DNA from: Leptolyngbyaceae cyanobacterium CSU_1_4
GTDB lineage: Bacteria > Cyanobacteriota > Cyanobacteriia > Elainellales > Elainellaceae
DNA length: 61,999 nucleotides
Reading direction: 5' to 3'
Assembly: GCA_012034615.1 (NCBI GenBank)
Contig: JAAUPA010000002.1
Span: forward strand, 1 to 61,999
The notes beneath the pieces are model-generated. The model was not told the origin of the DNA. It saw only the letters and a program-made list of their open reading frames with translations, and searched no databases. Of the stretch, positions 26,869 to 36,168 are shown in pieces. Both the position numbers and the translations under genes were made by a program. The stretch's first letter is position 1. Each line of letters begins with the position of its first letter.

Positions 26869-26971
26869 GTAGACTGGTCTAATTAAATGTCAGACATGTG
26901 GAAATGTCAGAGGTAGTGTGGGCATCTTGCCCGCAAGCGAGACGCTTGCCCCACGGCTATTTGTAAATTAA
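26865..26971 (+). repeat. Intergenic palindromic repeat, family C copy 2
   Basis: GTAAGTAG ... GTGTGGGCATCTTGCCCGCA ... AGACGCTTGCCCCACGGCTA ... TTGTAAATTAAT. It closely matches 6174-6282. The repeat starts so early that its second to fourth bases (TAA) are the stop codon of the methyltransferase gene. Confidence 0.75.
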
Positions 26972-27116
26972 TACGCCCACTTACTGAGTAAGCGATTGAA
27001 TTGTTGCCCCACTAGCTTTAGCAATTTCTGAGCCGATGAGGAGGAAAATAAATTGCCCTCATCCCATCTCCTTTCCCCAAGCAGAAGGGAACCCGATCTC
27101 TTGTCTCCTCTTCTTT

Positions 27117-27310
27117 GGGGCTGCCGTCCATACACAAGTTTAGGCTAGCTACGCTTCATTCTTTTTAGCCCCCTAAATTTCCCAAATTAGAGGATGCTTT
27201 AAGGTGTCAAAGCGCTTTACACTCGCCCCTAACCCCCCAAAATTGGGGAGTTAGGGGGCGGTTCGTCATGGACTTTGCTAGATTCAATCACTTGTGTGTA
27301 CACGGTAGCC
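27117..27310 (-). repeat. MITE-like element, family A copy 3 (inverted)
   Basis: Read on the minus strand it starts GGCTACCGTGTACACACAAG and continues GTGATTGAATCTAGCAAAGT then CGAACCGCCCCCTAA, matching copy 1 base by base over long stretches. It ends with the inverted terminus ACTTGTGTATGGACGGCAGC. It fills the spacer upstream of the 5-oxoprolinase gene. The 62-residue track ORF over it is not a gene. Confidence 0.72.
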
Positions 27311-27554
27311 TTTGGAGAGAGGGCTAGGATGGGGGCAGATTGTGCTGTTCATCCCTTTATTCAGTAACGCCATAAATTCATAGCAGGATTCGGCAACGCC
27401 ATTTGTTCTTACCCAGAGACTACAAAAGCGTTTTGTACAGCGTCTAGGAAGTTGCGCAGTACGATAGAGCAATCTTTGGTCGCCAAAGCACAGTCACTTG
27501 TCGAGTCCGTTTTGATCATGAGTCGCTCGATTCTATTAATATTTTGTTTATTTT

Positions 27555-30500
27555 ATGGAGCTAAGAGTTATGAGTCTTAACGCTATGAATCATTTACCTC
27601 ATTTACCCCACGATCGCTGGCAGTTTTGGGTCGATCGCGGTGGCACATTCACAGACCTTGTGGCGCGTAGTTCTGACGGCAAAATAGTCATAAAAAAGCT
27701 GCTATCTGAAAACCCAGACCAGTACCCTGATGCCGCGATCCAAGGCATACGGGAGATTTTGAACCTTCCTGCTAATGAGCCTCTCCCATCCGATCGCATT
27801 GAGGTGATCAAAATGGGAACAACCGTTGCTACTAATGCGCTGTTAGAGCGAAAAGGCGATCGCACTGTGTTACTCATCACAAAAGGATTCCGAGATGCGT
27901 TACGGATTGGGTATCAAAATCGTCCCCAAATTTTTGCACGTCAGATTGTTTTGCCAGAAATGTTGTATGAACGTGTGATTGAAGTAGAAGAACGCTATGG
28001 TGCTCAGGGCAAGGTGTTAATGCCGCTACATATTAACAGTGCGCTGTTGCAATCGTTGCAAACTGCCTATGCCGATGGCATTCGTTCTTGCGCCATTGTT
28101 TTTCTGCACAGTTACCGCTCTTCAGATCATGAACGACAAATGGCAGCGATCGCCCATAAAATAGGATTTACCCAAATTTCGGTTTCCCATCAAGTCAGCC
28201 CTCTGATGAAGTTGGTTAGCCGAGGAGATACTACGGTGGTTGATGCGTACTTGTCTCCGATTTTGCGACGATACGTTGAGCAAGCCGCCGCAGAGCTTGG
28301 ACGGAATACTCCCCTAATGTTTATGCAGTCTAACGGCGGTCTCACGAATGCCCACCGATTTCAGGGCAAAGACAGTCTCCTCTCTGGACCGGCTGGAGGG
28401 ATAATCGGCGCGGTCAGAACCTCATTGATGGCAGGATTTGACCAAATTATTGGCTTTGATATGGGCGGTACTTCCACCGACGTTTCGCATTTTAACGGGG
28501 AATATGAACGCACTTTTGAGACAGAGGTTGCTGGAGTCCGGTTACGTGCGCCCATGATGTCGATTCACACTGTTGCAGCAGGTGGCGGCTCCATTCTGGC
28601 TTTTGATGGGTGTCGCTATCGCGTCGGATCAGACTCTGCCGGAGCCGATCCGGGCCCTGCTTGCTACCGTCGGGGCGGTCCTTTGACAGTGACAGACTGC
28701 AATGTCATGGTGGGCAAGGTTCAAACTGACTTCTTTCCAAGCGTGTTTGGTGCAGAAGGAAATTTACCCATTGATACGGCGGTGGTGCGCCAGCGGTTCG
28801 CTGCATTAGCAGGCGAAATTGAACAAGCTACGGGTCAGCTACAAGACCTTGAGCAGATTGCAGCAGGGTTTCTGACAATTGCGATCGACAAGATGGCGAA
28901 TGCGATTAAAAAGATTTCCACGCAACGCGGCTATGATGTGACGGCATACACGCTGTGTTGTTTTGGCGGTGCCGGAGGTCAGCACGCCTGTTTAATTGCC
29001 GAGGCATTGGGCATGACTCAGGTTTTTATTCATTCCTTGGCAGGTGTATTATCGGCATACGGAATGGGCTTGGCGGATTTGCGATCGCTTAAAGAACAAG
29101 CGGTGGAAACCCGATTAACGTCCGATGCCATACCCAGTTTACAGCAGACGTTAGCGGACTTGGCAGCGGCAGGGCGAGAGGAGATTGTATCCCAAGGGAT
29201 AGAGGATAGCCGCATCCAAATTTTGTATAAAGCTCATGTGCGATACGAGGGCACAGACTCAGCGTTGATTGTAGATTTTGCTGATCCTGAAGGGTTACGA
29301 TCGCAGTTCGAGCAAGCCTATTGCCAACGATATGGATTCACGATGTCTGACAAAGAATTAATTGTAGAAGCGGTTTCTATTGAGGCGATCGGCAAAACTC
29401 TAGATCTGATCGAACCCGTGATCGCCTCAGCCAGAACCACAGGGCTAGAACCTATTACCACTGTCGAGATCTATACCAAAGGGAATTGGCATCAGACTCC
29501 TGTTTATCAGCGTCAAGATTTGCAACCAGGCGATCGCATTACAGGAGCGGCGTTGATTGTTGAAGCAACCGGGACGAACGTCATTGAACCAGGATGGTGC
29601 GCTGAAATAACAGGCGAAAACCACTTGATTCTGACCCGAGAGGAGGCATCTCTGGGAGAGCATTCTCAGGCAGAGCTGGCACATGAGAGGGAAGGGAAAC
29701 CCGATCCCGTGCGGTTAGAGATTTTTAATAACCTGTTTCGGGCGATCGCTGAAGAAATGGGCATCACGCTCCAAAACACCAGCTATTCGGTCAACATCAA
29801 AGAACGGCTAGACTTCTCCTGTGCCATCTTCGACCAAGAGGGACAACTTGTCGCCAATGCGCCCCATATCCCCGTTCACCTCGGTTCTATGAGTGAAAGC
29901 ATCCGAGCATTGATTGAGACAAAAGGGACTATTCTTAAACCAGGAGATGTCTATCTTTCTAATAATCCTTACAATGGCGGCACCCATTTACCCGATATTA
30001 CCGTCATTACGCCAGTGTTTTCAGAGGCATCCCTCTCACCTCTTTTCTACGTAGCGTCTCGGGGTCATCACGCCGATATTGGTGGCATTACTCCGGGTTC
30101 TATGCCTCCTCACAGCATCACCGTTGAGCAGGAAGGGGTGTTGCTCGATAACCAACAGCTTGTAGCCCAAGGACAATTTCTCGAAACGGAATTGCTAAAC
30201 TGTTTGACCCAGGGAACTTACCCTGTCCGCAATCCAGCCCAGAACATTGCTGATTTACAAGCACAGATTGCAGCAAACGAAAAAGGGTCAACAGAACTGC
30301 GTCGCATGGTCAATCAGTATGGGCTGAAGCAGGTAAATGCCTATATGAAACATGTTCAAGACAATGCAGAAGCGTTAGTACGGCGAGTGATTGATCGGTT
30401 GCAAGATGGTTCCTTTATCTATCCCACTGATGAAGGCAGCCAGATTCAAGTTAGTATTCGTATTAATCACTGCGATCGCTCTGCCACAGTTGATTTTACA

Positions 30501-31244
30501 GGTACTTCACTTCAACAATCTAGTAACTTTAATGCACCCCTTGCCGTGTGTAAAGCTGCTGTTTTATATGTCTTTCGCACGTTAGTAGATGATGATATTC
30601 CGTTGAATGCAGGATGTCTAAAACCATTAAATATTGTTGTTCCTGATGGATGTATGCTCAATCCAAACTATCCAGCCGCAGTAGTAGCGGGTAACGTCGA
30701 AACTTCTCAGGCGATCGTTGATACATTGTATGGTGCGCTCGGTGTTTTGGCAGCATCTCAAGGAACAATGAATAATTTCACTTTTGGCAATGCACAACAT
30801 CAATATTATGAAACTATTTGTGGTGGTTCTGGCGCTGGAAAAGATTTTGATGGCGCAGATGCAGTCCAAACCCACATGACGAACTCGCGGCTTACTGATC
30901 CAGAGGTGTTGGAGCTGCGATTTCCAGTGTTAGTAGAGTCGTTCGCTATCCGTAGTGGCAGCGGCGGCAAAGGGCGGCACAGGGGCGGTAACGGCGTGGT
31001 GCGACGCATTCGGTTTCGGGAAACGATGACCGCAGCAATCTTGTCGGGTCATCGGATCATTCCGCCCTTTGGATTGGAGGGTGGCGAACCAGGGGCGATC
31101 GGGCAAAATAGCATTGAACGCAGAGATGGGGCGATCGAAATCCTCGCTAGTAAAGCAGAAGTGCTGATGAACCAGGGTGACATTTTTATGATCGAAACAC
31201 CAGGTGGTGGTGGTTTTGGTTGTCTTTCGGGTGTTGCTGAATGA
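27555..31244 (+). CDS. 5-oxoprolinase (hydantoinase A/B fusion, ATP-dependent)
   Basis: 1229 residues, the full length of the fused bacterial/eukaryotic-type enzyme. The N-terminal HyuA half (about 1-690) starts WQFWVDRGGTFTDLVARSSD (phosphate-binding, actin-like fold) and has MGTTVATNALLERKGDR and GFDMGGTSTDVS. The C-terminal HyuB half (about 700-1229) has NNPYNGGTHLPDITVITPVF and ends in ETPGGGGFG. It hydrolyses 5-oxo-L-proline to glutamate using ATP, salvaging oxoproline from glutathione turnover. It is a single gene, with no hydantoinase partner nearby. ATGs at 27570 and 27585 are alternative starts. Confidence 0.95.
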   Translation: MELRVMSLNAMNHLPHLPHDRWQFWVDRGGTFTDLVARSSDGKIVIKKLLSENPDQYPDAAIQGIREILNLPANEPLPSDRIEVIKMGTTVATNALLERKGDRTVLLITKGFRDALRIGYQNRPQIFARQIVLPEMLYERVIEVEERYGAQGKVLMPLHINSALLQSLQTAYADGIRSCAIVFLHSYRSSDHERQMAAIAHKIGFTQISVSHQVSPLMKLVSRGDTTVVDAYLSPILRRYVEQAAAELGRNTPLMFMQSNGGLTNAHRFQGKDSLLSGPAGGIIGAVRTSLMAGFDQIIGFDMGGTSTDVSHFNGEYERTFETEVAGVRLRAPMMSIHTVAAGGGSILAFDGCRYRVGSDSAGADPGPACYRRGGPLTVTDCNVMVGKVQTDFFPSVFGAEGNLPIDTAVVRQRFAALAGEIEQATGQLQDLEQIAAGFLTIAIDKMANAIKKISTQRGYDVTAYTLCCFGGAGGQHACLIAEALGMTQVFIHSLAGVLSAYGMGLADLRSLKEQAVETRLTSDAIPSLQQTLADLAAAGREEIVSQGIEDSRIQILYKAHVRYEGTDSALIVDFADPEGLRSQFEQAYCQRYGFTMSDKELIVEAVSIEAIGKTLDLIEPVIASARTTGLEPITTVEIYTKGNWHQTPVYQRQDLQPGDRITGAALIVEATGTNVIEPGWCAEITGENHLILTREEASLGEHSQAELAHEREGKPDPVRLEIFNNLFRAIAEEMGITLQNTSYSVNIKERLDFSCAIFDQEGQLVANAPHIPVHLGSMSESIRALIETKGTILKPGDVYLSNNPYNGGTHLPDITVITPVFSEASLSPLFYVASRGHHADIGGITPGSMPPHSITVEQEGVLLDNQQLVAQGQFLETELLNCLTQGTYPVRNPAQNIADLQAQIAANEKGSTELRRMVNQYGLKQVNAYMKHVQDNAEALVRRVIDRLQDGSFIYPTDEGSQIQVSIRINHCDRSATVDFTGTSLQQSSNFNAPLAVCKAAVLYVFRTLVDDDIPLNAGCLKPLNIVVPDGCMLNPNYPAAVVAGNVETSQAIVDTLYGALGVLAASQGTMNNFTFGNAQHQYYETICGGSGAGKDFDGADAVQTHMTNSRLTDPEVLELRFPVLVESFAIRSGSGGKGRHRGGNGVVRRIRFRETMTAAILSGHRIIPPFGLEGGEPGAIGQNSIERRDGAIEILASKAEVLMNQGDIFMIETPGGGGFGCLSGVAE

Positions 31245-31824
31245 CGATAGGATTTCGAGAAGATCTGAATGAACCTTCCAGTCTTTTGACGATCGCTCCA
31301 TAGCACCATTCAGCAACGCCATAACCCAAATCCTCCGTCTTTTCACCGCTTCTTTACTTTTTCATCCAATTCAGTAATGGCTCCCTTCATCTTGCTCAAT
31401 GCCTCATGAATCCTGTTTAATAACTGAGAGCCTCGAAAAATACCTACGTGCTTTCCTGTCAGTAGGCAGACAAATGAGGGTAAGTTTGAGTTGTCCTAAT
31501 ACTCCTCTCAGTCATGCTCCAGAATCCTCGAACAAAATTCATTAACAGGTCTATGTAATCTTCGCGATCTTCGGGAGGTCAGCTATCCTTGACAAGATTC
31601 CTTGAAAAGATAGCTTATTCTCTGAGCAAAATAATCACGGCATCTGTTTCTCAAGGTTGCCCCGTTAGTCTTCAGCAGCATTTTATTCCCTGGTCACCTG
31701 CCCAATTCCCACTGTTCTCCCCAACTACTTTATTAAATATTGAATTTTGTTTGAACTTTGACGGATTCAGTGGTCTACGGCTTGGAAAAGTTAGGAAGTT
31801 AAACGTAAAGTCTGCGCTCTTTTC
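31245..31824. other. Intergenic region with no gene found
   Basis: This 580-nt spacer lies between the 5-oxoprolinase and M23 peptidase genes. It contains CATTCAGCAACGCCATAACC near 31302, resembling sequence near 27360 (TTCAGTAACGCCATAAA) on the other side of the 5-oxoprolinase gene. The 79-residue track ORF 31589-31828 has an odd composition and overlaps the peptidase start, so I do not accept it. No RNA gene is seen. Confidence 0.5.
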
Positions 31825-32766
31825 ATGATGCAAAAAAACATTGGACGATCGACCCGAAAAATTCTCCTTCTGTCAGGACTGAGCTTGTGCAGTTTCTTTG
31901 TCCTAGAAATGGGTCAACAAATGGTTAAGGCTCTAGATCTAGGCAAAATTGCTTCCAATCCAACATTACCCGCCCATCCTGAGCCAGAGATTCTTCAAAA
32001 GCTAACCGTTGCGCCCACCGGGCAGATCTCTCCTTTCACTCAACCTTCTCAATCCAAACCGTCTGCCCAGCCGTCACCCCTAGCCCTCAGCCCATCAACC
32101 CAAAATAAACCAGCTCAAAATAAATCTCAATTGGCTCCAGCTCAAAAGCAGCCTCAAGCCCAGCCCCTTGCCATTAGCAGTGGCACAGCAGATTCTACAC
32201 AACAACCGATCGCCCAAAACATTGCTGCTGTTCAGATCGCCGCTGTTCAGATTGCTGCCGTCAGCAATGAATGGTCAGGCGCATCCTTCCCCGTCGAAGA
32301 TTTTCAAGAGTATACCTCTCCGTTTGGCTATCGTTCATCGCCCTACGGTGGCTACTCCCAAGAATTTCACTATGGTCTAGATATGGCTGCTCCTGAAGGG
32401 AGCTACGTTCGCAACTGGTGGCCGGGCAGAGTAGTAGAAGTCACCGATAACACCAACTGCGGGACATCGGTGGTTCTGGAATCGGGACCTTGGACGCATA
32501 TTTACTGTCATATGCAAGGGCACGTTGAACAAACGGCTAATGGGCTCGTCATGATTGATCGGGAAGGCGGCATTCAGGTTGCCAAGGGACAAGATATTCC
32601 CGCAGGCGCGCGGATTGGACGGGTTGGCATGACCGGACGCACCACCGGTCCCCATCTCCACTGGGGGTTAAAATACGAGAGTAACTGGGTCGATCCGGCG
32701 TTGGTGTTACGAGCCATGTACTCGAACCAACAGGCGTTTGTTCCAGGCGATCGCTCTTCTCAGTAG
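31825..32766 (+). CDS. M23 family metallopeptidase (LytM domain)
   Basis: 313 residues. There is an N-terminal signal/anchor (ILLLSGLSLCSFFVLEMG, about 12-30), then a long Pro/Gln/Ser-rich linker (about 50-145) containing a short tandem repeat (AAVQIAAVQIAAV), then the M23 domain (about 150-300). The zinc ligands and catalytic residues are visible: H and D in HYGLDMAAP and HxH in GPHLHWG. Such enzymes cut or regulate cutting of peptidoglycan cross-links in the periplasm. The glycosyltransferase gene begins 22 nt downstream, probably in the same transcript. Confidence 0.92.
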   Translation: MMQKNIGRSTRKILLLSGLSLCSFFVLEMGQQMVKALDLGKIASNPTLPAHPEPEILQKLTVAPTGQISPFTQPSQSKPSAQPSPLALSPSTQNKPAQNKSQLAPAQKQPQAQPLAISSGTADSTQQPIAQNIAAVQIAAVQIAAVSNEWSGASFPVEDFQEYTSPFGYRSSPYGGYSQEFHYGLDMAAPEGSYVRNWWPGRVVEVTDNTNCGTSVVLESGPWTHIYCHMQGHVEQTANGLVMIDREGGIQVAKGQDIPAGARIGRVGMTGRTTGPHLHWGLKYESNWVDPALVLRAMYSNQQAFVPGDRSSQ

Positions 32767-32788
32767 CCCCGTAGCCCTCCGTAGCCCC

Positions 32789-33775
32789 ATGCGAACCCTT
32801 TATTTCCTCGTTCCCGGTACAGGCGGTCAATTTGCCTGCGGTGGTCTGTGGGCAGAACTCAAAACCCTAAAAATGGTTCAGCAGCTTTGTTCCGCAGAAG
32901 TCGTCACCTATCGCCAACGCGAACCCAATACCTTATTTTTGGACGATGTTTTGCAAAGCAGCAATTTGCAAAACGTCATCTTTGTCATGAGCTGGGGCTT
33001 TGATGTGGCTAAGCTTGCCAAAAGACTCAGATCACACAACGCCATCTACCATGCCCACAGCGCCGGGTATGGCTTCAAGCTGCCAGCTTCTGTTCCCATC
33101 ATCACCGTGAGTCGCAACACCCTAGGCTACTGGGGACAACAGGCTCCTAACTCGCTCCTTTACTATCTGCCTAACCAAATTTCTGACGAGTTTTGCAACC
33201 TGAACCGGTCGCGCGAGATTGATGTTTTGGTGCAAGCCCGAAAATCTTCAGAGTATCTCCTTCAGCACCTGGTTCCCGCGCTCAAACAAACATGCCAGGT
33301 ACAAGTCGTAGACTCTTACGTGGAAGACTTAACAGGGTTGTTTAATCGAACAAAAGTTTATTTATACGACTCGGCTGAATATTGGGCACAACAGCGGGTC
33401 AGCGAAGGATTTGGGTTGCAACCGATGGAGGCGATCGCCTGTGGGTGCCAAGTCTTCTCCAGCGTCAACGGTGGGCTTTCCGATTACCTCGATCCAGGCT
33501 TCAACTGTCAAAAAATCGCTGGATATTCTCAAGAATATGACCTCCACCGCATTCTGAATGTCATTCAGTCCAAAACACCGTTGTTCTCCCCTCAGCCCGA
33601 TTTTTTAGAAGAATACCGTAGTAAAAACATTACTCAACGCCTTCAAGTCATCCTCACGGAATTAAATGATTTCTTTGATTACAAGCCGCTCTGTGCCGAT
33701 AATATTCCCACACTTACCCCAGCCCGAAAAACAAAGCTATTTCTGCAACGAGTCCGAAAAAAACTAGGAGTATAA
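32789..33775 (+). CDS. Glycosyltransferase (GT4-like)
   Basis: About 328 residues from the ATG at 32789 (MRTLYFLVPGTGGQFACGGL); the track start at 32738 overlaps the peptidase gene. It has a GT-B-type layout, with a glycine-rich N-terminal loop and a C-terminal nucleotide-sugar site: EGFGLQPMEAIACGCQVFSS is the E-x7-E element of GT4 enzymes, followed by GGLSDYL. The acceptor is unknown; given the M23 peptidase next to it, a cell-envelope sugar is possible. It is convergent with the TIGR03279 gene, only 17 nt apart. Confidence 0.82.
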   Translation: MRTLYFLVPGTGGQFACGGLWAELKTLKMVQQLCSAEVVTYRQREPNTLFLDDVLQSSNLQNVIFVMSWGFDVAKLAKRLRSHNAIYHAHSAGYGFKLPASVPIITVSRNTLGYWGQQAPNSLLYYLPNQISDEFCNLNRSREIDVLVQARKSSEYLLQHLVPALKQTCQVQVVDSYVEDLTGLFNRTKVYLYDSAEYWAQQRVSEGFGLQPMEAIACGCQVFSSVNGGLSDYLDPGFNCQKIAGYSQEYDLHRILNVIQSKTPLFSPQPDFLEEYRSKNITQRLQVILTELNDFFDYKPLCADNIPTLTPARKTKLFLQRVRKKLGV

Positions 33776-33792
33776 CCGCTTCTTTTTGCTTC

Positions 33793-35166
33793 TTACTTAC
33801 TGCTTGTCACTCCAACCTCCAAGTTGCTCTCATCTTCAGACGCGACGCAGGTTTCTAGTAATTCCTCAATACTGCCGATCTGCCAAATCTGCGTATCAAG
33901 CTGCTGCGCAAGCTCATTAACCGTCATATCATCCAAAAACTTTGCTTCATCGTGTTTGAGCATTAACGACGGCAGTAAAATTCCATCCCCCAAGTCTTCC
34001 CCCTTAAGAGCCTGTAAAATATCCTGCCCCGTGATCAAACCCGTTACCGAAATTTGTTGTCCCCAATATTCGCTCTTAAGCGCCGCCATTCTAACCTGCA
34101 ATCCCTCAACCTGATTGAGCCGTTGCACAATGGGCTGAAAAGCTTGCTCCACCGCGTTTCCCACCACCCAAGTTAACTGCCGAGGCGAGAAGATTTTAGG
34201 AGGCAACTGTTTCGCTGCCCCTTTAAATTCCTTAAGAAACTGTCGAATCGAACCGACTCCATTGCCAATTTGGGGATAGTCTTCGTAATGAGACTCGGGG
34301 GGTAAACTTTCCTTGCCTATTAAAAACCACTCATCGGCTAACCAAGCAAACGTACTGCCAAACTGTTGCTGAAACTGCTGTTGGAGGCGCTGCACTTGCT
34401 GAATCACTTCCTGCGCCTTTGCAGGCGTGACCGGCATCAGCTCATCTTCTGCCGGACGAAAGCGTGTTAACCCTACAGGCACCACTGCCACCGAAGCCGC
34501 GGCTGGAATGTCGCCGTTATGAAACTGTGCCAAATCCATTAACGTCTGCTCTAAATGCTCGCCATCGTTAATGCCGGGACACACCACAACCTGCGCATGA
34601 ATTTGGAGCTCATGTTCCTGAAACCACTTCAATTGATCTAGAATTTGCCCCGCACGCAAGTTTTTAAGCAGCCGCACCCGAACCTCGACCTCTGTGGCAT
34701 GAACCGAAACGTAGAGTGGCGACAGGCGCATCTGGGCAATTCGATCCCATTCGCGTTGCGTTAGGTTCGTTAAGGTTAGATAGCTGCCATAGAGAAAGCT
34801 AAGGCGATAGTCGTCATCTTTGAAGTAGAGAGACTGTCGCTTCCCCGGAGGCTGTTGATCGATGAAGCAGAAAGGGCAGTGATTGTTGCACTGCATCAAC
34901 CCATCAAACAAAGCGGTCTCAAATTCTAGTCCCAAGTCTTCGTCATAGTCTTTTTCAATTTCAACTTGGTGTTTTTTGCCCTTGGCATCTAGAACTTCTA
35001 GGTCTAAAAATTCGTCGGCACACAAAAACCGATAGTCGATCAGGTCGCGCAAAGGCTGACCATTGACACTGACTAGGCGATCGCCCGCCTCAAAACCGAC
35101 CTCAGCGGCGATCGAATCGGGTAAAACGCGAGTGATTTGAGCTGGACGCAAAGAAGATTCGCTCAT
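33793..35166 (-). CDS. TIGR03279 family radical SAM protein (PDZ-like + DUF512)
   Basis: About 457 residues from the ATG at 35166 (MSESSLRPAQITRVLPDSIA); the track start is 25 codons too far upstream. A PDZ-like module comes first (VLPDSIAAEVGFEAGDRLVS), then radical SAM cysteines in CNNHCPFCF, then DUF512. TIGR03279 is a conserved cyanobacterial and plastid-lineage family of putative FeS proteins with unknown reaction. It is not in an operon here. Confidence 0.9.
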   Translation of the reverse strand: MSESSLRPAQITRVLPDSIAAEVGFEAGDRLVSVNGQPLRDLIDYRFLCADEFLDLEVLDAKGKKHQVEIEKDYDEDLGLEFETALFDGLMQCNNHCPFCFIDQQPPGKRQSLYFKDDDYRLSFLYGSYLTLTNLTQREWDRIAQMRLSPLYVSVHATEVEVRVRLLKNLRAGQILDQLKWFQEHELQIHAQVVVCPGINDGEHLEQTLMDLAQFHNGDIPAAASVAVVPVGLTRFRPAEDELMPVTPAKAQEVIQQVQRLQQQFQQQFGSTFAWLADEWFLIGKESLPPESHYEDYPQIGNGVGSIRQFLKEFKGAAKQLPPKIFSPRQLTWVVGNAVEQAFQPIVQRLNQVEGLQVRMAALKSEYWGQQISVTGLITGQDILQALKGEDLGDGILLPSLMLKHDEAKFLDDMTVNELAQQLDTQIWQIGSIEELLETCVASEDESNLEVGVTSSK

Positions 35167-35478
35167 GACAGCAGTGCACAGACAAAGAATCAGCCGATGG
35201 ACATCCCGTGCATTCCACCTACCAGCCCTAATTTTAGGCATTTTTGTGGCAGCCGTGCACTTTTCTGACCGAGCATTTTTGTAGCAGCCGGACTTTTGTG
35301 GAGTCGCCCTGTATCTTCCACCTTTTCACAATCACCTGAACGCTAACATCCTTGAAGTCTCCAGTTTTCTGTCCAAGGAGGTATTTCTCTCTGTCAAGGG
35401 CAATTCCTCGTAAACCCGTGTAAAATTTATTCAACAGGGGTCACTTAGGGGTCACTCCTCCCTTCATGCTTAGCCAAT

Positions 35479-36063
35479 ATGATTACTCAGTTTTTTGCCT
35501 CCCAATCGGTGGAACTTGCTGTACCCGAGCAGCCAATTCCTATCCAAAATTACATGCGTCAACCTCAGCGTCTCATCCAAGCGCTCGTTGACCCTAATCG
35601 TACTGAGCAACTAAGCGCCGAATGTTTTCGGCTAAAAATGCAGCCTCTAAGTTTTATCATGCTTACCCTTCAACCCATTGTAGATATGCAGGTCTGGGCA
35701 GAGTTAGATGGCACCATCCATCTTAAGTCTGTAGGGTGTGAAATTCGAGGCGTTGAATATATTAACCAACGATTTAGTCTCAACCTTAAGGGTCGCCTAA
35801 CGCCTCAACACAGGGACGGGGTGACTCATCTGGTGGGCAAAGCGGATTTGGAGGTGCAGGTCGATATACCGCCGCTCTTTTGGTTTACGCCTAAATCTCT
35901 ATTAGAAAGTACCGGAAATGCTTTGCTGCACAGCGTTTTGTTAACTATCCGCCATCGTTTAATGCATCAACTTTTAGTAGATTATCGTAATTGGGCGATC
36001 GCTCAGCTCGACGAAGGGCACAACACAGCTAGGGTGCATCCCAGTTTTGCCCCCTCACCCTAA
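35479..36063 (+). CDS. DUF1997 family protein
   Basis: 194 residues, soluble. The DUF1997 fold is visible: QPLSFIMLTLQPIVDMQVWA, then GCEIRGVEYINQRFSLNLKG, then PPLFWFTPKSLLESTGNALL. The family is conserved in cyanobacteria and chloroplasts; function is not established. The last residues (FAPSP) and the stop codon come from the family D repeat that begins at 36049, so the natural C-terminus has probably been altered slightly. It is convergent with rnhB. Confidence 0.88.
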   Translation: MITQFFASQSVELAVPEQPIPIQNYMRQPQRLIQALVDPNRTEQLSAECFRLKMQPLSFIMLTLQPIVDMQVWAELDGTIHLKSVGCEIRGVEYINQRFSLNLKGRLTPQHRDGVTHLVGKADLEVQVDIPPLFWFTPKSLLESTGNALLHSVLLTIRHRLMHQLLVDYRNWAIAQLDEGHNTARVHPSFAPSP

Positions 36064-36141
36064 ATCCCTCTCCCAACGCGGGAGAAGGGTTGGGGAGGAG
36101 GGCGGCTCGGAGATCGGCTAAAAGTGGGAGGTTCCCTACAG
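36049..36141. repeat. Short intergenic repeat, family D copy 1
   Basis: GCCCCCTCACCCTAAATCCC, then TCTCCCAACGCGGGAGAAGG (a small palindrome), then GGGCGGCTCGGAGATCGGCT and AAAGTGGGAGGTTCCCTACA. A shortened copy is at 56751-56816 and a reversed fragment is near 17720. It supplies the stop codon of the DUF1997 gene. Confidence 0.65.
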
Positions 36142-36168
36142 CCATGGCTCTTCAGGGGTCAGCATCTG

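Noticed and set aside
27284-27472. 62-residue ORF on the minus strand
   Set aside because: It overlaps the end of family A copy 3 and a repeat-like spacer; no conserved look.
31589-31828. 79-residue ORF before the M23 peptidase gene
   Set aside because: Starts at a TTG, ends over the peptidase start codon, and has atypical composition.
35234-35434. 66-residue ORF upstream of the TIGR03279 gene
   Set aside because: Basic, low-conservation look; the region is better explained as the TIGR03279 upstream sequence.
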